From: an uncultured Poribacteria bacterium
GTDB lineage: Bacteria; Poribacteria; WGA-4E; WGA-3G
Direction of reading: 5' to 3'
DNA: 64,000 nt
NCBI GenBank assembly: GCA_951813545.1
Contig: OX638352.1
Location: 4,108,835-4,172,834 of the forward strand
In this document: positions 41,677-50,916 of the stretch, one piece after another
Position numbering within the stretch: the first letter of the stretch is position 1
How the letters are laid out: each line of letters begins with the position of its first letter
Notes under the pieces: generated by a model
Database searches by the model: none
What the model saw: the letters and a program-made list of their open reading frames with translations, nothing else
What the model was told of the DNA's origin: nothing
Translations under genes and position numbers: made by a program

Positions 41677-44600
41677 ATGACCCCAGTGTTTCGCGCGATT
41701 CTCTCTCGTCTATATCTATTTTTTTTCTTCATGCTCGCGCTGAATCTATCCATCCAACATGTAGGTGCAGCGGATCCTGAAGTCGAAGGAGAGGTACCGC
41801 TTCCAACTGCCAACGAACCAACGAGCGAAGAGCATAACCTGATAGTAGGGACAACGTCAACGGACACCTTTAGTTTTGAAGACGTTTACCGGATAGAACT
41901 CAGTACGGATTTACCGGGAAACATTGACCTAGTTGCGACGGCGGGTGAGAACATCACCGTCACCTTTGAAAAGCAGGCACAAGCAACAAACACAGAACGG
42001 GATACATTAATTCGCTCCTATCTTGACAACATCGCATTAACAGGCATACAAAATGATAACACACTTCAGTTGAAAATACAAGTGTCAAGTGATTCTCCTG
42101 AAGCAGAATCCAATCAACTTTCTAATATAGGGGATCTGCAAGCAACGCTCCACAACCAACTTCAACTGAAATGTACGATCAAGACCCCCGCAGATGTATC
42201 TGTTAAGCTTCAGGCGAAAGCAGGGAATATAAGCCTTCAGCGTATCCGTGGGAAAATAGAAATTGCGATAGGGACAGGGGATGTCCATTTAGATGAAACC
42301 TTAGGCAATTATAACATTAGCGTGGTGAAGGGTGATATTGATGGGAAAATTCTGCTAACCCGAGGACAGAATAAACTGGAAACACAAAACGGCTCAATTG
42401 GGTTGGCACTACTTGACACCGTTGCCGCACCGATGGATATAACCGCCGAAGGCGGTAGCATTCGCGTTCAAGTCCCTGAAAATTACGATGCCGATGTCGA
42501 ATTTGGAAGTGTGAAAAAGCAAATCGTTGTCAATTTACCCGCACAAAATGACCATGATACAGGGTTAACCATTATTAACAACGGTGGACCGCTGTTGCGG
42601 TTGAAAGCCACCGACGCGATTTCACTTCTGTCGAGTCCACCGAGTGACAAAGACACACCTGCGGATGCTGAACCGAATCCATTCGTTGACTTTGCGCAAC
42701 CTGTTCCGAAAATAGCACAGCCACCGGTTATTGATGGCAATTTATCTGAACTCGCGTGGCAAACAGCTGCTTCACTCGCTCCGCTTCAGAATCCAGATGG
42801 CACTGATGCTCCCAAAAATCCGACCGAAACCTTTTTAATGTGGGATGTAGAGAATCTTTACATCGGCGTAAAGGCGCACGTGTCTGACTTCTATCTTTTG
42901 TATGTTTCACAAACTCAGCACGACTCACCGATTTGGGAAGACGAGTGTATTGAAATCCTAATCGATCCTAATCCGAAAACTGATATCTATTATCACCTTG
43001 TTATCAACCCGATTGGTGCGCGTTTTGATCAACAGGTTAATACATCTGGAGAACCCAATTTCCGGTTCGCGCCGCGTGATGTTCAAGCGACTTTGAATCA
43101 GAAAACGATGCAAACATCCTTCAACGCGGATCGCGTATGGAACTCAGAAGCAGAAGTTGCCACCCAAATTAACACCACTTTTTGGAGTCTTGAAATCGCT
43201 CTCCCGCGTAAAATGTTGGAGTCCTCTCCTAAGACAGCTTCGCAGTCTGCATCCTTTTTTGAAAGCAGGTGGCTTCTTAACGTCCACCGTAAGGTGCACG
43301 GTAGTAATACGAAGAGCCTTATACCTGCTACGTCCAGAGAATATAGTTATTGGCTGCCAATTTATGATAACGAGCATCCATGGTGGCCACACTCACCACA
43401 CGAGTATATGGGTGCACTTTCGGGACGGTATGGACCAGCGATGGGTGTTTTGGAACTCGTAACGACGCCGCTTGTCTCTGAAGACTTTGCACCCGAAGCA
43501 AAATTAAAGGTTGCGGCTATCGAAATTAAAGGGAACACCAAGATTCCAACGGAGGTCATCCAAAAGTTCCTTCCAGTTCAGCCCGGGGATATTATCACAA
43601 TTCCACAACTTTCTTGGCTAATCACAGAATTACGGGACCGGGACTGGCTTCAGGATGTGCGTTTGGAGACTAAGCAGGTCGATGTTGGTAGTGAAGAATC
43701 ATTGGATTTTGCAGGTAGTGCCAGTTTGCATGTCCGAGTCACGGAAGCCCCTGTGTTTTTTGCGCAACAAATTAAGATTGAGGGGAATAGAAGTTTCCCT
43801 TCGCAATTCATTGCAGATTGGTTCCAGTTAAAATCCGGTTATCTCGCTGCTTCAATTGTTAGACTGAAACAACAATTAATTGCTGACTTTTATTTAAATC
43901 GTGGATATGAATTCGCCACGGTTACACATCAATTTGCCGACGATGTCCTTGAATTTAACATTGACGAAGGGACATTACATGAAGTTCGTTTCACTGGGAA
44001 TACTCGAATCCCAGAGGCGGAACTGTTGGCAGCACTCAATCTGGAAATCGGGGCTGGTGGAGAACAGGGTTCGCAAACCTCAGATGTTTACCATCATAAT
44101 CTTGGTCAATCAAAGATAAACCGCATGCGCAAGGAACTTAGTGAGAACAGTGAACATTTCAAGTCGGTTCGGAATTGGCGCGTTCAACGTGAAGGTGGAA
44201 AAAATGTCATGATTATTGACATCGAAGAACGTCCGTTCGCGCAACCCGGTGGTTTTCCGATACTTCAATTCAACCGTGTGCACGGGTTAATGCTCGGTGC
44301 AGGTGGGACGCTTTCGGCACGCGTCACGGGCAAACAACAGGTTTTCGGTTCAATCAGCCGTGGGTTTTCGAGCAAAATATGGAACTATCAAGTTGGTCTC
44401 GAGCAAGGGTTCTTTAAGCGGCAACCCCTTAAACTCGGTGGGAGTTTCTATAAACTCACCGATGTCAGTTCTAATATCTATTTACATCACGGTGATGCTA
44501 CCCTGAATGCCTCCTATTATGGTTCCGCACTTCAAGATTATTATCAACGTCAGGGCTCTCAGGGATGGATAACCTACGCACCGTCAGAATGGAATTATCT

Positions 44601-45369
44601 CAGACTGGAATTCACAGGAGAAAATCACGACAACCTCTCTAAATCAACGGATTGGAGTTACTTAAACCGCAACAGACTTAAGCGGGGCAATTCACGAATT
44701 AATCGCGGGCAGTTGAGAAGTCTTGCCCTCGTTTATGCGTTTGATACACGGGATCACAGATCCATTAATAAACGACATTTTCACACACAGTTTAACGCGA
44801 ATGAGCGGACTCGGCGTGGATGGCGCGGTCAATTCGCAATTGAAATAGCAGGGCAAAGTTTCGGTGGTGATTACGCCTTCAATTTCTATAGGTTTGAGTT
44901 GGCACGCTATACGCCTTTATCGGGTCCACACCACTTAAATGTTCGCGTTGCCGGTGATTTCTCCGATGCGGCCTTGCCCAGACAACGGTTCCTTCACCTT
45001 GGCGGTGGTAATACCCTGCGGGGTTACGATTTTAACACGCTTGCTGGAGATAGCCGACTCCTGCTTAACCTTGAGTATCGTCTTATCAAAGAGACAATTC
45101 TCAGCGAACAAGATGTTGTGCTCGGATGGACACTCAGTTGTTTCTTGGATACAGGTAGTGTGTGGTGGTATGATGAGGCCCCCTTTTCCGATTTTGAGGG
45201 TTTTATGACGCGACTCAAAACATCAATCGGCATCGGATGCTCTGTTTTTGCGGATCCGTTCGCTACCCCCTCACCGTGGAGCGTTGGGATTGAAGTAGCA
45301 GAACCGCTCGATTCATCTTTCTCTTTACGAAATCCAAAGATCATCTTGCGCCTGGATCGCATCTTTTAG
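41677..45369 (+). CDS. DUF4097-CBM9-POTRA-Omp85 fusion outer-membrane protein
   Basis: 1230 residues. Order: signal peptide (to about 32); a beta-solenoid region resembling DUF4097 (about 50-320, repeats like GNISLQRIRGKIEI...GTGDVHLDE); a CBM9-like sugar-binding beta-sandwich (about 345-580; PPVIDGNLSELAW, MWDVENLYIGVKAHVSD, WEDECIEILIDPNP); three POTRA-like repeats (610-690, 692-765, 767-850; AIEIKGNTKIPTEVI, IKIEGNRSFPSQFI, VRFTGNTRIPEAEL); then a 16-strand-type barrel (855-1230) with LGGGNTLRGYDF and a final phenylalanine (RLDRIF) that marks outer-membrane insertion. The N-terminal domains would be periplasmic if BamA topology holds. It could assemble or translocate glycan-linked proteins (inference). 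Confidence 0.88.
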   Translation: MTPVFRAILSRLYLFFFFMLALNLSIQHVGAADPEVEGEVPLPTANEPTSEEHNLIVGTTSTDTFSFEDVYRIELSTDLPGNIDLVATAGENITVTFEKQAQATNTERDTLIRSYLDNIALTGIQNDNTLQLKIQVSSDSPEAESNQLSNIGDLQATLHNQLQLKCTIKTPADVSVKLQAKAGNISLQRIRGKIEIAIGTGDVHLDETLGNYNISVVKGDIDGKILLTRGQNKLETQNGSIGLALLDTVAAPMDITAEGGSIRVQVPENYDADVEFGSVKKQIVVNLPAQNDHDTGLTIINNGGPLLRLKATDAISLLSSPPSDKDTPADAEPNPFVDFAQPVPKIAQPPVIDGNLSELAWQTAASLAPLQNPDGTDAPKNPTETFLMWDVENLYIGVKAHVSDFYLLYVSQTQHDSPIWEDECIEILIDPNPKTDIYYHLVINPIGARFDQQVNTSGEPNFRFAPRDVQATLNQKTMQTSFNADRVWNSEAEVATQINTTFWSLEIALPRKMLESSPKTASQSASFFESRWLLNVHRKVHGSNTKSLIPATSREYSYWLPIYDNEHPWWPHSPHEYMGALSGRYGPAMGVLELVTTPLVSEDFAPEAKLKVAAIEIKGNTKIPTEVIQKFLPVQPGDIITIPQLSWLITELRDRDWLQDVRLETKQVDVGSEESLDFAGSASLHVRVTEAPVFFAQQIKIEGNRSFPSQFIADWFQLKSGYLAASIVRLKQQLIADFYLNRGYEFATVTHQFADDVLEFNIDEGTLHEVRFTGNTRIPEAELLAALNLEIGAGGEQGSQTSDVYHHNLGQSKINRMRKELSENSEHFKSVRNWRVQREGGKNVMIIDIEERPFAQPGGFPILQFNRVHGLMLGAGGTLSARVTGKQQVFGSISRGFSSKIWNYQVGLEQGFFKRQPLKLGGSFYKLTDVSSNIYLHHGDATLNASYYGSALQDYYQRQGSQGWITYAPSEWNYLRLEFTGENHDNLSKSTDWSYLNRNRLKRGNSRINRGQLRSLALVYAFDTRDHRSINKRHFHTQFNANERTRRGWRGQFAIEIAGQSFGGDYAFNFYRFELARYTPLSGPHHLNVRVAGDFSDAALPRQRFLHLGGGNTLRGYDFNTLAGDSRLLLNLEYRLIKETILSEQDVVLGWTLSCFLDTGSVWWYDEAPFSDFEGFMTRLKTSIGIGCSVFADPFATPSPWSVGIEVAEPLDSSFSLRNPKIILRLDRIF

Positions 45370-45425
45370 TCAAAGAGGATCCCAACAGTTCCACCTGAAC
45401 GAACCACAAGGAAAATTAAAAAAAT

Positions 45426-46535
45426 ATGAAGACAACACCACTCTATCCCATTCATGAACAATTCGGTGCAACCTTTGCGGAAAGGCATCTGGATTGGAAT
45501 GTTGCTACACAATTTACCGATGTTGTTTCCGAACACTGTGCTGTCAGGAACGATGTCGGTATTGCTGATGTGTCCTATCGAGGCAGACATCGATTAACGG
45601 GTGAAGATCGGGCAAAATTTTTACATCGTATCATCTCCAATGATGTTGAAAGTCTCACAACTGGACAAGGCACTTACGCCACGCTCTTAACGCATCGCGG
45701 CAAAATTATAGCCGATTTGAATATCACTGTTCTTGAAGATGCACTCAGTATCGACACCGCGCCTGAGACGACAGACAGTCTCTTCAGCGAATTGGATAAG
45801 TATATCATCGCTGATGACGTTGAACTTTCTGATGTAACCGCTGAAACTGGGGCAATTGCTGTTCACGGTCCAAAGTCAACAGACCTTGTTCAGTCCGTGC
45901 TCGGTTTGAGCGAGCTTTCGGCTTTACCGGAACGACATAATTGTTTTCGTGAAGGAGATGCGGCTTTTAGACACCCAATTGTCTGTGTGAGGACCAATAG
46001 CACTGGCGAAATAGGTTATACACTGTATACCACCGCCGATGCGTTAGTGTCGCTTTGGGAAACGTTGATGGCGGAAGGCACACGTTTTAACGTTCAACCG
46101 GTCGGGTGGAATGCACTTGAGTCGCTCCGCATTGAGGCAGGCGTGCCCAGATACGGAACGGAATTAACCGATGCTGTTATCCCACTTGAGGCTGAATTGG
46201 AACACGCTATCGATTTTGAGAAGGGGTGTTACATTGGACAAGAGATCGTCGCTCGTATGAAATATCGAGGGCACCCGAACCGTCTCTTACGCGGTATTGA
46301 GGTTGATGCTAAAACATCACAAGACGACTGCAGGCTTCATCCAAACGCAACGGTTTTCGATGGAGACAAGGCGGTTGGTCGGGTTACAAGTTCCACTTTT
46401 GCTCCAACACTCGCAAAAGAGATCGCCTTGGGATACGTCCGCATCGCGGTCACAGAAGCAGGCAGTCGCGTCCAAGTTGAGACCTCAGACGGACGTGTTG
46501 ATGCCACGGTCGTACAACTGCCATTTTCAGCATAA
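45426..46535 (+). CDS. Folate-binding YgfZ/GcvT family protein
   Basis: 369 residues. GcvT-fold aminomethyltransferase-like protein. It contains KGCYIGQEIVARMKYRGHPNR (about 266-286), the conserved cysteine-bearing K-G-C-Y-x-G-Q-E motif of YgfZ, a tetrahydrofolate-dependent factor for iron-sulfur cluster proteins; RGRHRLTGEDRAKFLHRIISND is the GcvT N-terminal signature. No glycine-cleavage partners are nearby. The start follows CGAACCACAAGGAAAATTAAAA, a copy of the leader repeat tail. The best reading is a YgfZ-like repair protein; an aminomethyltransferase cannot be excluded. Confidence 0.85.
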   Translation: MKTTPLYPIHEQFGATFAERHLDWNVATQFTDVVSEHCAVRNDVGIADVSYRGRHRLTGEDRAKFLHRIISNDVESLTTGQGTYATLLTHRGKIIADLNITVLEDALSIDTAPETTDSLFSELDKYIIADDVELSDVTAETGAIAVHGPKSTDLVQSVLGLSELSALPERHNCFREGDAAFRHPIVCVRTNSTGEIGYTLYTTADALVSLWETLMAEGTRFNVQPVGWNALESLRIEAGVPRYGTELTDAVIPLEAELEHAIDFEKGCYIGQEIVARMKYRGHPNRLLRGIEVDAKTSQDDCRLHPNATVFDGDKAVGRVTSSTFAPTLAKEIALGYVRIAVTEAGSRVQVETSDGRVDATVVQLPFSA

Positions 46536-46656
46536 TTTATCAGCCGATACTTGCTACACTAAGTATCACGATAAGGTTTCGATGCGCTGTTTAACGTTAA
46601 TTTTCAGGTTTGGCACTACCAGCGCGCAGGTAAAACTGTAGAGGAGGAATTTTACT

Positions 46657-47496
46657 TTGGAACATTCAAATTTTTCCAAAATTCTGCTCGGTTTAGATGG
46701 TTCTCCGCATGCAGAAGCAGCAATTGAGTATGCATGTCAACTCGCTCTGAATCACAATGCAACAATTACAGGCGTCGCTATTATCGACCAACCCGGCATT
46801 CAATCCTCAAGTGGACCAGTGCCAATCGGTGGAGCGCACTATGACGTAAAACTTGAAGATCAGTTGTTGGAAGAAACACAAGCAAAGGCGAAAGCAATAC
46901 TCGACGGTTTTGCGCGTATCTGCGATGAGCGGAAGATAAATGTCGTTTTACACGCCGATACTGGCAGCCCTGTTTCCGAACTTATTGAGGAATCCAAATT
47001 TCACGATTTCATTGTCATCGGGAAGCGAACTTCCTTTGAATACGATGCTAATGAAACTTATGGGACGCTTGAACGTGTTTTAAAGAATGGACTTATCCCC
47101 GTACTGGCTGTCTCGGATTCCGTACAGGAGATTAAGAAGGTCCTTGTTGCCTATGACAATAGCATCCCGGCTTCTAAAGTCGTACACATGTTTCTTTTAC
47201 TCGGTATATGGAGTGCTTGTGATATAACGCTTCTTACTATTAACAATGATGCTGCAGCTGCACAGGAGTTATTAGGCAATCTTGGCGGTTTCTTTGAGAG
47301 TTACGGGATTAAACCGAATCTTGTCACACAAAGTGGGGATCCAGAAGCCGCCGTTAAATCCCATATCGCTGAGAACGACATTGACATGTTAGTGATGGGT
47401 GCTTACGGCAGAAAAAGCGTCCGTAAATTTTTCGTCGGTAGCGTTACACAGCATCTGATTCAGGAGACCAAGATTCCGCTGTTCCTCTACCATTAA
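46657..47496 (+). CDS. Universal stress protein, two domains (TTG start)
   Basis: 279 residues, two UspA domains in tandem. Domain 1 is ILLGLDGSPHAEAAIEYA to about 150; domain 2 runs from KVLVAYDNSIPASKVVH to the end. The second has the ATP site MGAYGRKSVRKFFVGSVTQ (G-x2-G-x9-G-S pattern); the first is degenerate there (IGKRTSFEYDANETYGTLERV). The start is TTG 46657, eight bases after GAGGAGG; no ATG fits. A cytoplasmic nucleotide-binding stress protein. Confidence 0.9.
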   Translation: MEHSNFSKILLGLDGSPHAEAAIEYACQLALNHNATITGVAIIDQPGIQSSSGPVPIGGAHYDVKLEDQLLEETQAKAKAILDGFARICDERKINVVLHADTGSPVSELIEESKFHDFIVIGKRTSFEYDANETYGTLERVLKNGLIPVLAVSDSVQEIKKVLVAYDNSIPASKVVHMFLLLGIWSACDITLLTINNDAAAAQELLGNLGGFFESYGIKPNLVTQSGDPEAAVKSHIAENDIDMLVMGAYGRKSVRKFFVGSVTQHLIQETKIPLFLYH

Positions 47497-47588
47497 TGTG
47501 GATAAACTGTTATCATGTTTTCATCACGGTTCCAAACCGCGCCTATATTATAGGCACACAACACTTATAGGAGGTAAATTTAACACCC

Positions 47589-48497
47589 ATGATATACAAA
47601 AAGTTTTGTTTTCATATATTTTCCTTACTCCTCCTCCCAATATTCTTAGGTGGATGCGGTCTTGCCAAATTGGCGAGGATTCAGAGCGAGAGTGACCTCG
47701 CTGTAGTAGAAACCACCCTCGTGAAAAATATCAAAACGCTTGAGCGTTTGGCGAAAACCGGAAATACTGGACTTATTGTCAAGACTGCACGGGCGCATTC
47801 ATCTTACAGCGGCTTTATCGAAGATAAGATGGAAGACGCTGAAATAGCAGGCGATATGGAAACCGCTGAGGAGATGCGCGCACGTGCGATCGACCGCTAT
47901 AAACGTTCTGAAGCGTACGCGTTCAAGGCACTGGCAAAGTCCAATAAAACCTTCAATGAGGCAAGAACTGTTGATCTGGATGTGTTTGAAAAGGCACTTC
48001 AGAAGTTGAAAAAAAAGGATGTTGAACCGCTGTTTTGGGCGGCTTATGCGATGGGACGTGGCATTAGCCTTCAGAAAGATGACCCAATGCAGGTAATTGA
48101 CTTGGCGCGCGTAGAACTGATGATGCGGCGGGTGCTTGAATTGGACGAAACTTTCTACTACGGTGGCGCACATCTATTCTATGCTGTCTATTACGGCGAC
48201 CGGTCAGTATCAATTGGTGGAGATCCAGAAAAGGCAAAGGAACACATCGCGCATGTAGATCGAATCAATGACGGTAAGTTCCTGATGAGTAAATTCTATC
48301 TCGCACGTTACTATGCCTATCCTAAACAGGACTTGAAGTTATACACGCGAGCGTTGCAGGAAGTTCTTGACGCACCGTCGGATATTTATCCTGGGGAGGA
48401 AGCTGCAACTTCGTTGACAAAATCACGCGCCAAACGCTGGCTCGCTCAGGCTGATGTTCTTTTTGATCCAGAATTGGAAGAAGAGGAGACTAAATAA
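47589..48497 (+). CDS. TatT-type TRAP transporter lipoprotein
   Basis: 302-residue lipoprotein with lipobox LPIFLGGC (Cys23). The helical repeat-like body resembles the TPR-like T component of tripartite TRAP transporters described in Treponema pallidum (Tp0956), which forms a trimer and partners a DctP-like protein. Typical segments are EEMRARAIDRYKRSEAYAF, LFWAAYAMGRGISL and LDETFYYGGAHLFYAVYYGDR. The stop overlaps the start of the DctP gene by one base (TAATG), so the two subunits are made together. The start follows GGAGGT. Confidence 0.88.
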   Translation: MIYKKFCFHIFSLLLLPIFLGGCGLAKLARIQSESDLAVVETTLVKNIKTLERLAKTGNTGLIVKTARAHSSYSGFIEDKMEDAEIAGDMETAEEMRARAIDRYKRSEAYAFKALAKSNKTFNEARTVDLDVFEKALQKLKKKDVEPLFWAAYAMGRGISLQKDDPMQVIDLARVELMMRRVLELDETFYYGGAHLFYAVYYGDRSVSIGGDPEKAKEHIAHVDRINDGKFLMSKFYLARYYAYPKQDLKLYTRALQEVLDAPSDIYPGEEAATSLTKSRAKRWLAQADVLFDPELEEEETK

Positions 48498-49540
48498 TGA
48501 GAGAAAAGAAAACAGGCTTTAAAGCACACGCCGCTGGTTTAGCAGGTGTGGTTCTACTGATTTTAGGAATTCTGTGTTTACCAATGGTCACGCTCGCCGC
48601 CGAATCTATTAAGTTCGCGACGCTCGCGCCAAAGGGTTCCACTTGGATGAACAATTTTGATGCCATGGCGAGAGAGATTCGCTCCAAAACGGATGGTGAA
48701 CTCCGAATTCGCTTCTATCCGAACGGGGTACAAGGCGATGAAATTGATGTCGTCCGTAAGATGCGTGCTGGCCTGCTCCATGCAGGGGCTATGACAGCCA
48801 CTGGACTCGGCGAAATCCAGAAAGAGGTCTTGATTTTTCAACTGCCTCGGATGTTCAAAACCTATGAAGAACTCGACTATGTTCGGGACTATCTCTACGA
48901 AGACCTCGACAAAGCCTTTATGGATGCCGGATATGTCCTGCTCGGTATGGGAGACCTCGGTCACTATTACATATTCAGCAATCAACCGATCAGAACTATT
49001 GCCGACCTGCAGTCCTCAAGCGTCAAGATGTGGGTACGTACGACCGACAAAATTGGGCTTGAATTCTACAAAAACGCAGGAATTGCGACTGTCCCCGGCG
49101 AGGTTACGCAGGTTATGGCTTCGCTTTATTCAGGTCGAATTAACGCGGTAGCCGTATCACCCTATGTTACCGTGGCACTGCAATGGTATGATAAATTCAA
49201 ATATATGACAAACCTACCTGTCAGCGTCGGTGTCGGTGCAACCGTCATGACGAAGGAAAAGTTTGATCAGCTTTCTCCTAATCAGCAAAAGGTGTTGCGT
49301 GAAATCGCGAAAGCGTATCAGAGCGAATTAATTCAGAGTATTCGCAAAGATAATGATAGATCGCTTGAGGCACTCCAAAAGAAGGCAGGCATTGAAGTGG
49401 TTGAATTCGAGGAAGATTCCCAAAAAGCGTGGGACACCATCGCCGTAGAGACCCATAATGCACTTGTTGGTGAGATCTATTCACAAACCTTTCTTGATAA
49501 GATTAATGCCCTCTTACAAGAGTACCGAAAAGGCAAATAG
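48497..49540 (+). CDS. DctP-family TRAP transporter substrate-binding protein
   Basis: 347 residues. Long signal peptide (to about 34), then ESIKFATLAPKGSTWMNNFDAMAREI, the DctP opening. The conserved arginine-containing strand SVKMWVRTTDKIGLEFYKNAG would clamp a carboxylate ligand, and GEVTQVMASLYSGRINAVAVSPY is the usual hinge region. It pairs with the TatT lipoprotein. No DctQ or DctM membrane gene follows: the next gene is a corrinoid protein on its own promoter. The importer must therefore use a membrane component encoded elsewhere, or the pair has another function. Confidence 0.9.
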   Translation: MREKKTGFKAHAAGLAGVVLLILGILCLPMVTLAAESIKFATLAPKGSTWMNNFDAMAREIRSKTDGELRIRFYPNGVQGDEIDVVRKMRAGLLHAGAMTATGLGEIQKEVLIFQLPRMFKTYEELDYVRDYLYEDLDKAFMDAGYVLLGMGDLGHYYIFSNQPIRTIADLQSSSVKMWVRTTDKIGLEFYKNAGIATVPGEVTQVMASLYSGRINAVAVSPYVTVALQWYDKFKYMTNLPVSVGVGATVMTKEKFDQLSPNQQKVLREIAKAYQSELIQSIRKDNDRSLEALQKKAGIEVVEFEEDSQKAWDTIAVETHNALVGEIYSQTFLDKINALLQEYRKGK

Positions 49541-49578
49541 ATGAGATCAGCGTAGTTCTTCAGTAAACCTTTCCTGAG

Positions 49579-49603
49579 TAGGCGTGCTTCCAAGGCACGC
49601 CTA
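49579..49603. repeat. Palindrome TAGGCGTGC...GCACGCCTA
   Basis: A 9-bp stem with loop TTCCAAG after the DctP gene, followed by ATCCAATTTTTG, so it may also end transcription. It belongs to the TAGG-n-CCTA palindrome family also seen at 50625 and 56653. Confidence 0.55.
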
Positions 49604-49759
49604 TCCAATTTTTGCGAGTTCTGTTCTTCCAATCTCTGTGTTGGATAGTCATGTGATCCGGCATTGTGTCTGTCCGGAAAGTGAAATAATTTTCCAACAT
49701 ATTTATATCTTCTCTATGCTCACCTTGCTGGACCTGAAGAGCGCACTCCCAAAATTCAT

Positions 49760-49788
49760 TTGCTATTTTTTCCTCTGTGTGGTATCAT
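49760..49788 (+). promoter_or_regulatory. Promoter of the corrinoid protein gene
   Basis: -35 TTGCTA (49760-49765), 17-base spacer, -10 TATCAT (49783-49788), 28 bases before the GTG start. Confidence 0.5.
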
Positions 49789-49815
49789 TGTATTTTTGAG
49801 GAGGCTTCAAAACTC

Positions 49816-50574
49816 GTGGCATCTATTAATGACATCGCAAACGAATTTATCCGGGAAGAGATTGAAGAGTTCTTAGAAGAACCCGATGAGATAGAACGGA
49901 CGATTGAGATATTCGCGCAGGCAACCCCCGCCATGCAGGACATCGCTGCTGCGCTTATTGACGGTGCCCATCACACCGTTGATGAATTGACAGAGGCGGC
50001 TCTGGAAGAAGGCACAGAAGCGTTAGAGATTATGGATGACGGACTCATCGCAGGGATGGGTATCGTCGGCATCAAGTTCCGCGAGAATTTTATCTTTGTC
50101 CCAGAAGTTTTAGCCTGTGCACGCGCAATGAAAGCTGGAATGGCACATATTGAGCCGATTCTTTCGGATTCGGGCATTGAACCCATCGGCACAGTGATTA
50201 TGGGCACCGTCAAGGGTGACTTACACGATATCGGTAAGAACCTGTGTATTATGATGTTGAGCGGCGCAGGTTTCGTGGTACACGATCTGGGTGTTGATAC
50301 CTCTGAGGACGAATTCATTGAAGCCGTTGAAGAGTATGAAGCACCAATTTTGGGTATGTCGGCACTTCTGACAACAACAATGCCGAACATGGGAAAAACA
50401 ATTGATGCTTTTATTGACGAAGACTTGCGGGAAGAGGTCAAGATTATGGTAGGGGGTGCTCCGGTTACACAGACATTTGCTGATGACATGGGTGCTGATG
50501 GATACGGTAAAGATGCCCTTGCATGTGTCGCACTCGCCAAGCAGTTTCTTGAAGCAACAGACGAAGAGTGGTAG
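49816..50574 (+). CDS. Corrinoid (cobalamin-binding) methyltransferase protein
   Basis: 252 residues from GTG 49816, which follows GAGGAGG at good distance; upstream in-frame codons have no site. An N-terminal helical cap (LIAGMGIVGIKFRENFIFVPEVLACARAMKAGM) is followed by the B12 Rossmann domain with D135-x-H137-x-x-G (VKGDLHDIGKNL), the lower-axial histidine motif, then SALLTTTMPNM and the glycine-rich VGGAPV. It carries a methyl group between a methyltransferase and an acceptor, as MtbC/MttC-type proteins do. The activase gene follows 340 bases on. Confidence 0.93.
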   Translation: MASINDIANEFIREEIEEFLEEPDEIERTIEIFAQATPAMQDIAAALIDGAHHTVDELTEAALEEGTEALEIMDDGLIAGMGIVGIKFRENFIFVPEVLACARAMKAGMAHIEPILSDSGIEPIGTVIMGTVKGDLHDIGKNLCIMMLSGAGFVVHDLGVDTSEDEFIEAVEEYEAPILGMSALLTTTMPNMGKTIDAFIDEDLREEVKIMVGGAPVTQTFADDMGADGYGKDALACVALAKQFLEATDEEW

Positions 50575-50576
50575 GT

Positions 50577-50912
50577 AGTTATCGGTTATCAGTTACAAGA
50601 GGGTGCCGTTAAACGAAGGTCTCTGTAAGGACGAGGTAACCTCGCCCCTACGACTGAAAGGTTTTTCGGATGAAGTTTAAGAAAATATTTGGGTAATTCT
50701 ATAAACAACAGTTCTCAATTAAGACGGTTCTATTATCCTGCAAATCCTCGAATCCTTTAAATCCTGCTTCAGACAGGGGTCCCCATAGCGAACAGTGTAT
50801 GGGGCAACACCTACATTATCCGATTAAATTCTTAATCTTCATGAGAAAAACTGCCCCGACAACTGACGACTTTTAAAACTGAAAACCATTCTTCTGATAA
50901 CCGATAACCAAT
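50577..50912. repeat. MITE-like element with inverted ends, plus internal palindrome
   Basis: The left end AGTTATCGGTTATCAGTT (50577) and the right end TCTGATAACCGATAAC (50892-50909) are inverted repeats bounding about 335 bases, which is the whole gap between the corrinoid protein and its activase. A GTAAGGACGAGGT/AACCTCGCCCCTAC palindrome (50625-50651) lies inside. I see no gene and no cobalamin-riboswitch motif in it. Confidence 0.6.
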
Positions 50913-50916
50913 AAAC

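Noticed and set aside
50575..50916. Cobalamin riboswitch before the activase gene
   Set aside because: No B12-box-like sequence (GCCACTG-type) seen; the gap is explained by a MITE-like element and a palindrome.
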